64,000 bases of DNA from assembly GCA_020632715.1 (NCBI GenBank), contig JACKFA010000012.1, forward strand, positions 105,687 to 169,686. Reading direction: 5' to 3'. Both the position numbers and the translations under genes were made by a program. Under the pieces are notes generated by a model, which did not search any database, was not told the origin of the DNA, and worked only from the letters and a program-made list of their open reading frames with translations. The DNA comes from Deltaproteobacteria bacterium (lineage in GTDB: Bacteria; Myxococcota_A; UBA9042; PHBI01). Position 1 is the stretch's first letter, and each line of letters opens with the position of its first letter. Positions 47,887 through 54,924 of this stretch are shown in pieces.

Positions 47887-48585
47887 CTACCGCCCCGCCG
47901 CCGTTTCCGCAACCGCGGCGCGCCGCCCGACCCACACCCGGTGCCGCGCCCCGCCCGCGCCCCGCGCGGCGACCTCGTGCTCCACGACCTCGAGCCCCGC
48001 CGCCGCGAGCCCGCGCGAGAGCGCGGCGTCGCGCGTCGTCCCCCAGACCCCGAGCGCCCCGCCGGGCGAGAGCGCCGCGTAGAGCGCCGCGAGCCCGCCC
48101 GCGCCGTAGAGCGCCCCGTTCGCCGGCCGCGTGAGCCCGAGCGGGCCGTTGTCCACGTCGAGGAGGATCGCGTCCCACGCGCCCGGCGCGAGGCAGTCCG
48201 CGACGTCGCCCTCGAACACCGCCACGCGCGCGTCGCGGAGCGGCCACCCCGCCACCGCCCCGAGCGCGCCCTGCCCCCAGCGCACCACCGCCGGGACGAG
48301 CTCGGCCACCACGACCTCCGCGCCCTCCCCGAGCGCCGCGAGCGCGGCCGCCAGCGTGAAGCCGACCCCGAGCCCGCCGACCAGCACGCGCCGCGCGTCA
48401 CCCGCCACCGCCGCGAGCGTGAGCCGCGCCAGCGCCTCCTCCGAGCCGTGCGCCTCGCTCCCCATGAGCGGGCGCCCGTCGACCGTCACCACGAGCTCGC
48501 CCAGGGGCCCCGCGGCGAGCGTCAGCTGCCCGCCGCCCGGGACCGGCGCGCGCTCGATGGTGCGATAGCCCGCTCTCCCCGCCAC
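47887..48585 (-). CDS. Spermidine synthase-like class I methyltransferase-fold protein
   Basis: 232 residues from a GTG at 48585. LTLAAGPLGELVVTVDGRPL begins the N-terminal beta domain; RVLVGGLGVGFTLAAALAAL is the nucleotide-binding motif, EVVVAELVPAVVRWGQGALG follows, and WDAILLDVDNGPLGLTRPAN holds the acidic residues. This is the spermidine/spermine synthase superfamily without the long N-terminal extension. Polyamine synthesis is possible but the key substrate-binding residues are not clear. Starts two bases after the stop of the MopE-like gene. Confidence 0.85.
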   Translation of the reverse strand: MAGRAGYRTIERAPVPGGGQLTLAAGPLGELVVTVDGRPLMGSEAHGSEEALARLTLAAVAGDARRVLVGGLGVGFTLAAALAALGEGAEVVVAELVPAVVRWGQGALGAVAGWPLRDARVAVFEGDVADCLAPGAWDAILLDVDNGPLGLTRPANGALYGAGGLAALYAALSPGGALGVWGTTRDAALSRGLAAAGLEVVEHEVAARGAGGARHRVWVGRRAAVAETAAGR

Positions 48586-48587
48586 CG

Positions 48588-50900
48588 TCAGGGGACGCGG
48601 ATCTCGAGCCGCACCCAGCTCTCGCCGAGGCCGTTGCAGGCGGGGGTGCCCCACCACACCATCGGCGCGCCCGCGTCGCGCATCGCGGCGACGGCGGCCG
48701 TCCCGTACCAGTTCGTCGCGGTGCACACGAGCGGCGAGAACCAGATCGCCGTGCTGTCGTCGTAGGCGCGGTCGCGCCAGGTCACGCCGAACTGCGCGGC
48801 CGGCGCGGCGGCCGTCATGCGCCAGAGGTCGCGGTTCGTGCCCGTCGCGTACTTCTGCACGCCGTCGACGAGCACGCGCCCCTGGAAGCCCGACACCACC
48901 TGGTGGAGGTCGGTCGCGTGCACCGCGAGCACGTGGCAGCCCTCGGCGAGCTGGTGCGTGGACGTCTCGACCACCGTCCAGCCGTCCTGGAGGGGCCCCA
49001 GGCTCGCGCCGTCGAGCCAGCCCTCCCAGCCGTCGTCCGCGTTGAGCGAGATGGTGACGGTGTGCGTCGGCGCGCCCGGCGCCGGCGGATCGCAGGTGTC
49101 GTGCGGGCCGGTGCCGGTGCCGCCGCCGCAGGCGATGTCCCCGTTGCCCGAGGGGTCGACGTCGTAGCTCCACTGCGCGACGGGGTAGCCGTTCCCGGGG
49201 TAGGACTGCTTGTCGCCGGTCTGCGCGGGGTCGTCGACCGCCCAGCCCTCGGCCACGAACTGGCAGAAGTTGCCGTTCTGCGCGAGGAAGGCGGGGTCGA
49301 GCTGCCAGTCGGTGTCGTGGTGGATCTCGCCGCCCTGCGTCGCGCGCGTCGACGTGACCGCGACGAGCGCCGGGTTGTGCGACGGGTCGGTGTCGCGCCC
49401 CGAGCCGGCCGACCAGTCGCCGTAGGCCGTGCAGTAGAGGTGCTCCTCGCTCGCGTCGTAGCAGCAGAGGTCGCCGTAGAACTCGACCACGCGGTTCTGC
49501 GAGCCGCCGGGGGCCGCGCAGGAGAAGGACGTGACGAGGTGGTCGTCGTCGGCGCACGCGAGCCCGACGGAGCAGCACTCCGCGGGGTCGATGGGGCCGC
49601 CGCCCGCGCACGGGTCGACGACGCACTGGTCGGCCGGGAAGCCCTCGGTCGTGGCCGTCCACGCCGTCGTCGACGCGCTCGGGACGCAGCGCTCGCACGC
49701 GCCGGAGGGGTTCGCGGCGCCCGCGGCGACGCACACGCCGTCGATGAGGCAGCGGTCGGCCGCGAGCTCGTGGGCGCAGCGCCCGACGCCGACGCAGCTG
49801 TCGACCGTGCAGGCGACGCCGTCGTCGCAGGTGCCCTCGTCGGTCTGCCCGTCACAGTCGGAGTCGACGAGGTCGCAGGCCTCGGGGAAGGCGGAGGGGC
49901 CGTGGCAGACGGGCGCCCCGCCCTCGCACGCGAGGGTGCCCGGGCAGGTCCCGAACTGGTTGGCGACCTCGCAGGCGACGTCGTCGCCGATGTCGTCGGT
50001 CACGCCGTCGCAGTCGTCGTCGACGCCGTTGCAGACCTCGGCGGACGGCGCGCCCGTGCACTCGGTGAGCCCGTCCACGCCGCAGGTGCGGGTGCCGGGG
50101 CAGGTGCCGAAGGCGTTGGTCGTCTCGCAGTCGGTGACGAGCCCGTCGTCGGCCCAGGCGGGGCGGCAGTCGCAGGTGCCGTCGGTCGGGACGCAGTGGG
50201 CCTCGGTGGCGCCGCCGAAGGGGAGCTGCGCGCAGCGATAGCCGTCGGGGCAGGCGCCGTCGGCGTCGCAGGGGGTGGTGCAGAAGCTGCCGTCCTCGGG
50301 GTGCGGCGCGGGGATACAGCGCTCGCCGCCGCGGTACTGGCAGGAGGCGTCGCCCTGGCAGGGCTCGCAGAGGTGGAGGTAGGAGGGGAGGCAGGCGCTG
50401 ACGGGGTCGACGGTGCCCTGGTCTAGGACGCGGCAGTCGAACTCCGCCTGGGTGCAGCTGTCGATGCAGAGCTCGGTGCAGCGGCGGCCGTCGGCGGTGT
50501 CGACGCAGAGCCCGGAGTCGCAGTCGTCGGCGGTCGCGCAGCCGCAGCCGACCGCGCCGCAGAAGGGGGCCTCGGTGTCGACGGGGCCGGCGGCGTCGCT
50601 CGCGGTGTCGGCGTCGCCGGCGGTGGCCGCGTCGGGGTCGGGCGCGGTGGTGGTCGTCGCGTCGGCGGGGCCCTCGACGGTGGCGCCGTCGGGCAGGGTG
50701 ATGATCGAGTCCGCGCCGCTGACGACGTCGTCGTCGGAGGTGGCCGTGCCGGTGCCGACGTCGCCGCCGACGCTCCCGAGGTCGTCGGCGCCGCCCTCCT
50801 TGACCTCCTCGCTGCACGCGGGCGCGGACGCGGCGAGGGCCAGGACGGCGGCGAGAACGAAGGCGAGGCGCGAGAAAGATGCACCGAGCGACTTGGTCAT
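48588..50900 (-). CDS. Large Cys-rich MopE-like surface lipoprotein
   Basis: 770 residues with a lipoprotein signal (lipobox APAC) and an Asp/Thr/Ala tether. Metal-binding motifs of the MopE type recur: EVCNGVDDDCDGVTDDIGDD and EACDLVDSDCDGQTDEGTCD. Dense CxxxxC units such as CGCATADDCDSGLCV and CACDGTCDC-like patterns fill the middle. The C-terminal 300 residues have few Cys and resemble beta domains found in myxobacterial surface proteins (VTISLNADDGWEGWLDGASL). Copper or other metal binding is known for MopE, but not shown here. Confidence 0.87.
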   Translation of the reverse strand: MTKSLGASFSRLAFVLAAVLALAASAPACSEEVKEGGADDLGSVGGDVGTGTATSDDDVVSGADSIITLPDGATVEGPADATTTTAPDPDAATAGDADTASDAAGPVDTEAPFCGAVGCGCATADDCDSGLCVDTADGRRCTELCIDSCTQAEFDCRVLDQGTVDPVSACLPSYLHLCEPCQGDASCQYRGGERCIPAPHPEDGSFCTTPCDADGACPDGYRCAQLPFGGATEAHCVPTDGTCDCRPAWADDGLVTDCETTNAFGTCPGTRTCGVDGLTECTGAPSAEVCNGVDDDCDGVTDDIGDDVACEVANQFGTCPGTLACEGGAPVCHGPSAFPEACDLVDSDCDGQTDEGTCDDGVACTVDSCVGVGRCAHELAADRCLIDGVCVAAGAANPSGACERCVPSASTTAWTATTEGFPADQCVVDPCAGGGPIDPAECCSVGLACADDDHLVTSFSCAAPGGSQNRVVEFYGDLCCYDASEEHLYCTAYGDWSAGSGRDTDPSHNPALVAVTSTRATQGGEIHHDTDWQLDPAFLAQNGNFCQFVAEGWAVDDPAQTGDKQSYPGNGYPVAQWSYDVDPSGNGDIACGGGTGTGPHDTCDPPAPGAPTHTVTISLNADDGWEGWLDGASLGPLQDGWTVVETSTHQLAEGCHVLAVHATDLHQVVSGFQGRVLVDGVQKYATGTNRDLWRMTAAAPAAQFGVTWRDRAYDDSTAIWFSPLVCTATNWYGTAAVAAMRDAGAPMVWWGTPACNGLGESWVRLEIRVP

Positions 50901-51052
50901 GGGTCTCCGCGTGTCCCGGGGGCTCCCTGCCGCCGACGCCCCCCCGAGGTCGGCCGCGCGAGCCCGTCGTGTCCCTGTTCGAACGGTAGCGGGTCAGCCG
51001 GCTCGAGTCGAATGGGAGGACGTCGCGGTGTCGAAACCCGTGGAGATCAGGG

Positions 51053-51067
51053 GTGAACGAGGTTCAC
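51053..51067. promoter_or_regulatory. GTGAAC-N3-GTTCAC inverted repeat, copy 3
   Basis: GTGAACGAGGTTCAC is a perfect inverted repeat 153 bp upstream of the MopE-like ATG (50900). It and the CGACGGCGCGG after it match the copy at 44056. The rest of 50901-51120 shows nothing I can name. Confidence 0.45.
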
Positions 51068-51120
51068 GACGGCGCGGCGACGGGGGGACGCCGGTGAGGG
51101 CGCCCGGATCGCCGGGGCCG

Positions 51121-51221
51121 CTACCAGAGGATCTCGACGTCATGGGCGCATAGGCGCGCGCGAACGCTGGCGCGCCATCGACCGGAGAGAGCGCGACATC
51201 GGGCTCGAAGAGGACGGGCAC
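51121..51221 (-). pseudogene. Remnant of a PIN-domain (VapC-like) toxin
   Basis: A GTG at 51221 lies three bases after the antitoxin stop, the normal spacing of a toxin-antitoxin pair. Its frame starts VPVLFEPDVALSP but soon leaves any plausible fold. Near the 3' end another frame gives LCAHDVEILW and a stop; this resembles the C-terminal end of PIN toxins that pair with Phd/YefM antitoxins. The catalytic acidic residues are missing. It looks like an internally deleted toxin, but only about 32 codons are left to judge. Confidence 0.35.
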
Positions 51222-51224
51222 GGC

Positions 51225-51485
51225 TCAGCGCGACGCGAGCGGCTCGATCGGGCCTTGATCGATCGCCGCTTCGAGGTCCGCCAAGGGGTCGTCGAAGTCG
51301 TCCGCGAGCCGGAGCTGGCCGGCGAGCCGCCCAGGGACCCGACGAGATGGCGCGGGGCGGATCGGCACGAGTCTCGCGACGGGGACGTTGGCGTCGAGGA
51401 TGATGATCTCTTCGCCGGCCGCGGCTCGCTCGAGGAGTCGTGAGAGATGCGTCTCGGCCTCGGTGATTTCGACCAGCGTCGCCAC
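51225..51485 (-). CDS. Phd/YefM-family antitoxin, probably orphan
   Basis: 86 residues. MATLVEITEAETHLSRLLER, then AAAGEEIIILDANVPVARLV, is the conserved N-terminal DNA-binding and dimerisation part of Phd/YefM antitoxins. The C-terminal part (FDDPLADLEAAIDQGPIEPL) would wrap the toxin. The toxin reading frame downstream is degenerate, so the antitoxin may persist as a regulator or anti-addiction protein. A 186-bp foldback element lies 69 bp upstream. Confidence 0.85.
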   Translation of the reverse strand: MATLVEITEAETHLSRLLERAAAGEEIIILDANVPVARLVPIRPAPSRRVPGRLAGQLRLADDFDDPLADLEAAIDQGPIEPLASR

Positions 51486-51553
51486 GAAACGGAGCGTAGG
51501 CTCGACCGACGTGCGGGTCCAGCCTCCGCCCTCTCGAGCACCGTTCGTGCTCG

Positions 51554-51739
51554 GAGCCTGTAGCGCATTAGGGCTTCGAGCGGATTCGAGGCGTTCTCGG
51601 AGCGGATCGGCGAGGCGACGCGGAGCGTCGCCGGTTCCAAAACCCGAGGCGAACCAGCAGGTTCGCCGCAGCGGTCTTGGAACGCCGAGGCGCCCGAGAA
51701 CGCCCGAAGACGCCGAAGCATCGATGCGCTACAGGCTCC
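51554..51739. repeat. 186-bp foldback element with 16-bp perfect inverted ends
   Basis: Ends GGAGCCTGTAGCGCAT (51554-51569) and ATGCGCTACAGGCTCC (51724-51739) are exact inverted repeats. Further pairing continues inward (GGCGTTCTCGG against CCGAGAACGCC). Near the middle is a hairpin GGCGAACC-AGCA-GGTTCGCC (51648-51667). No coding potential. The right end lies 3 bp from the stop of the downstream lipoprotein gene (51743). Similar in form, not sequence, to the element at 42595. Confidence 0.82.
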
Positions 51740-51742
51740 TAG

Positions 51743-53446
51743 TCAGTCCGCGAGGGAGTCGGGGCGCTCGAGGCCGACGAGGCGGTAGTCGCTCCGCCCC
51801 ACCTGGTAGAGGTGCACCCGCAGCCGCGACCGCTTCGTCGCGCGCCCGCCGGCGAACACGTCGACGAGGACGTAGCTCGCGGCGTCGTCCGCGGCCTTCT
51901 CCGCCGCCGGCAGCGAGACGCAGGGCCCCGTCGGGCCCACGTGCACGCTGACGTCCGTCTCCGCGCGCTCGAGGCCGAGCCACCCGAGGGCGTCGTAGGC
52001 GCGCGCCTCCGCCGGCTCGATCCCCGCCTGCACCGCGAGATCCCGCACGCACAGCACCGCGCCGTCGCCGTCCTTCTTCACCACCGGGAACGCGAGCGGC
52101 GAGAGCTCCGAGAACCAGCGCCGCAGGATCTTGTCGCGCCGCCCCAGCAGCACCCGCACGAGCTCCTCCTCGACCGCCGGCTCGAGCTCCCCCGTCTTCA
52201 CCACGGCCTTCACGTGCGCGGGCGTGATCTGCGCGAGGATCCGCGCCATCCACGCGCCGTCCGCCTCCTGCCGCCGCCCGAACGCCGGGTTCGGGTACTC
52301 GTTCACCCACGCGTCCGGCTCGAACGGCTCCACCTGGAAGTAGCCGAACGTCTCGCCCGTCGGCCCGTAGTGCGCGCGATCCCACGGCCGCACGATGAAC
52401 CCGAGCGAGAAGAAGTCCCCCAGGATGTGACCGATGTCGAAGACGTAGCTGTGCCCCCAGCGTCGCGACAGCGCGTCCCACTCCCAGAGCGAGCCGAAGC
52501 AGTCGCCGAAGTCGATGTAGTAGTGCCGCACGTAGCCGCGGTCGCCGTCGACCTTCATCCAGGCCGAGAGCGTGTTCTGCTCGCGCGAGTCGAAGTGGTT
52601 CACCCAGGACGCGATGACGCTGGCCCCGCGCAGCTCGCGGCGCTCCTCGTGGGCGACGACGTCGTTGGCGTCGTCGTCGCGCGTGCCCTCGTAGCGCCAC
52701 GGCCCGATCGGCGCGCCCTCGATGAAGAGGCTCGCGTTCCCGCGGTAGCGCCCGTCCGGGAGCCGGAGCGCCCGCTCGAACGCGGCGTCCACCATCTCCT
52801 GCGTCATCGGCTCCTCCGAGCCGTTCGAGCGCTCGGCCGTCGCGTCGGGCGCGAGGTGGAGGATGGACTTGTCGAAGAAGACCACGCGGTTGCACGGCGT
52901 GAAGTAGCCCGCCGCCCAGTACAGGCGCGTCACGATGACGTCCGCCGCCGTCGCGCGCGGCGCCTGGTGCGCGCCGTCGAACTTCAGGAGGTAGCGGCTC
53001 CCGTCCTGCATCTTGATGAAGAACCCCGGGTTCTCCCCATCGGGCTTGCCGCCGGTCACCGTCCACGGCCCCGCCGGGTCGGCCGGCGGCGCCCCCTCGC
53101 ACGGCCCGACCGCGAGCCGCTCCGGCGTGATGGCGCCGTCGCCGAGCCCGATCCGGTTCGTGAACCACGAGCTGTCCGGCACCTCGTCGACCGCGTTCAC
53201 GTTGATCGCGGCGCCGGCCGGGTCGACCGCGAGCAGGTTCGAGAGCGGCCGGAAGACGGAGTTGTCGGCGCCGTCCCAGACGAACGGCGAGAAGTAGGTC
53301 TCGGGCTTCGGCCCGAAGGGCTGCCGGTCGTCGTCGACCGCCATCGGGGCCTGGTTCGGGAACGCGCGGAACGTCGAGCAGCCGGACACGGCCGCGGCGA
53401 CGACGAGGAGCGCGGGCAGGAGCGCACGGCGCGCGGCGGAGAGCAC
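51743..53446 (-). CDS. Lipoprotein of unknown function, coupled to a nucleotide transporter
   Basis: 567 residues from a GTG at 53446, preceded by GGAGG and starting 3 bp after the transporter stop. MLSAARRALLPALLVVAAAVSGC is signal and lipobox, split here only for description; the mature protein begins CSTFRAFPN. Recognisable stretches are PGFFIKMQDGSRYLLKFDGA, VIVTRLYWAAGYFTPCNRVV, YYIDFGDCFGSLWEWDALSR and GHILGDFFSLGFIVRPWD. They resemble a kinase-like or HipA-like fold in spacing, but I do not recognise a family. Coupling suggests a periplasmic or outer-membrane partner of nucleotide exchange. Confidence 0.75.
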   Translation of the reverse strand: MLSAARRALLPALLVVAAAVSGCSTFRAFPNQAPMAVDDDRQPFGPKPETYFSPFVWDGADNSVFRPLSNLLAVDPAGAAINVNAVDEVPDSSWFTNRIGLGDGAITPERLAVGPCEGAPPADPAGPWTVTGGKPDGENPGFFIKMQDGSRYLLKFDGAHQAPRATAADVIVTRLYWAAGYFTPCNRVVFFDKSILHLAPDATAERSNGSEEPMTQEMVDAAFERALRLPDGRYRGNASLFIEGAPIGPWRYEGTRDDDANDVVAHEERRELRGASVIASWVNHFDSREQNTLSAWMKVDGDRGYVRHYYIDFGDCFGSLWEWDALSRRWGHSYVFDIGHILGDFFSLGFIVRPWDRAHYGPTGETFGYFQVEPFEPDAWVNEYPNPAFGRRQEADGAWMARILAQITPAHVKAVVKTGELEPAVEEELVRVLLGRRDKILRRWFSELSPLAFPVVKKDGDGAVLCVRDLAVQAGIEPAEARAYDALGWLGLERAETDVSVHVGPTGPCVSLPAAEKAADDAASYVLVDVFAGGRATKRSRLRVHLYQVGRSDYRLVGLERPDSLAD

Positions 53447-53448
53447 GG

Positions 53449-54783
53449 TCAGTCCTCCTTCGCGCGCTCGTGGAAGCGCTTGCCGGCGTAGCGCGCCGCG
53501 AAGAACCAGACGACCGCGCCCGCGATGGCGATGAGGGAGAGCCAGCGGATGTCCCCGAAGTCGCTGAAGATGATGGTGATGAGGAGCGCGAGCCCGACGG
53601 CGAGCGCCTTCGCGAAGCGCTGCACGAACATGTCGATGAACGCCTTCGCCTGATACTTCTCGCGCCGCGTGGTCACCGTGTACAGCGCCTCGCGCGCCGA
53701 CTGGTTCAGCGAGTAGTTGAGGCTGTTGTCGCTCACCGAGAGGAGCCCGCCCATCAGCACCACGGGCGCGATGAAGTAGCCGAGCGACGACGCGGCGACC
53801 ACGATCGGCAGGATGAGGATCACGCGGCGCACGCCGAGCCACTGGAGGAGCCACCCCGTCAGGAAGAGCTGCACGACGAGCGCGACGGCGTTCGTGACCG
53901 CGTAGACCGTGGAGAAGGCGTCGCCCTGGTCCGCCTTGGGCACGAGCGCCTCGATCGTGGCGGTCATCTGGAAGTCGAGGATGGTCGAGACGAGCTCGTA
54001 GATCCCGACGATCGTGACGATGGCGAGCAGGTAGCGCGAGCGCGCCACGAGCCGCGCGCCGGCGAGCGCGGCGCTGCCCTCCTTCTTCGGCGCCTCCGTG
54101 GGAGGCGCCTCCTCCTCGGCGACCGCCTCCGGGGGCGGGTTCTTCGCCACCACGCGCCCCGCGGCCCACGCGACGACGATGATGAGCGCCGTCAGCCCGA
54201 GCCCGATGAAGAGCCACTGCTGGTTCGTGAGGTCGTCGATCTTCACGTTCACGAAGAGCGAGCCGAACGCGCCGCCGACGACGCCGCCGAGGACGATCGG
54301 GCCGTACGTCCGCTTGGCGCGGTCGGGGCTCATGCTGTCGTTCAGGAACGCGAAGAACGTCGCGAGCATCAGCGTGTTGAAGAGGTCGCCGAACAGGTAG
54401 AAGAGCCACACCGTGACGGCGCCGCGCGTGCCGAACACCGCGAACGCGGTGAGCGCCGCGGCCGAGAAGCCGCCGAACACGAACGTCAGCTTCTCGCGCC
54501 GCAGGTTCTTCGCGAGCCCCGAGAACACGAGCGCCGCGACGAACGCGACCACCATGTTCAGGACCTTGGCGATGAGCTCGGCCTGCGCGCCCGTGAGCGT
54601 CGTGCCGAACAGATCGAGGCCGCCCGTCTCCGTGAAGTGGCCGATGAAGGCCGTCTTCTTGATCGGCTTCAGGATCCAGAAGGTCGTGATGACCAGGAAG
54701 AAATACCCGAACATCAGCGCCACCAGGGGGATGTCCCGGCGCTCGACGTTCATGAGGGCTCTGAGCGGGCTTCTCGTCGCCAT
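53449..54783 (-). CDS. NTP/NDP-exchange (ATP:ADP translocase-like) transporter
   Basis: 444 residues with about 12 membrane segments. LVALMFGYFFLVITTFWILK, PIKKTAFIGHF and the ATLMLATFFAFLNDSMSPDRAK-type loop (LFNTLMLATFFAFLNDSMSP) match the Npt/Tlc family that exchanges nucleotides in Rickettsia, Chlamydia and plastids. A 40-residue charged loop rich in Pro/Glu/Lys separates the two halves. KYQAKAFIDMFVQRFAKALA is the C-terminal half. Free-living bacteria carry distant members whose substrate may not be ATP. Divergent from a second, HEAT-fused member at 54925. Confidence 0.85.
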   Translation of the reverse strand: MATRSPLRALMNVERRDIPLVALMFGYFFLVITTFWILKPIKKTAFIGHFTETGGLDLFGTTLTGAQAELIAKVLNMVVAFVAALVFSGLAKNLRREKLTFVFGGFSAAALTAFAVFGTRGAVTVWLFYLFGDLFNTLMLATFFAFLNDSMSPDRAKRTYGPIVLGGVVGGAFGSLFVNVKIDDLTNQQWLFIGLGLTALIIVVAWAAGRVVAKNPPPEAVAEEEAPPTEAPKKEGSAALAGARLVARSRYLLAIVTIVGIYELVSTILDFQMTATIEALVPKADQGDAFSTVYAVTNAVALVVQLFLTGWLLQWLGVRRVILILPIVVAASSLGYFIAPVVLMGGLLSVSDNSLNYSLNQSAREALYTVTTRREKYQAKAFIDMFVQRFAKALAVGLALLITIIFSDFGDIRWLSLIAIAGAVVWFFAARYAGKRFHERAKED

Positions 54784-54924
54784 GTCGGGCGACCATAGCA
54801 GCGTTGTCGCCGGCGCGCGATGGGCGGGCCGTGTCTTTTCACCCGCTGAACGGGCGCGCGCGACCTTTCCGCCAGCACTTCGCGGGCGTACCCTGGTCCC
54901 TTATCGCGATCGGAGCCGCCCCCC

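Noticed and set aside
51743..53446. HipA- or kinase-type toxin partner of the nearby antitoxin
   Set aside because: The protein is a lipoprotein coupled to the transporter gene and lies behind the foldback element; catalytic kinase motifs are not convincing.
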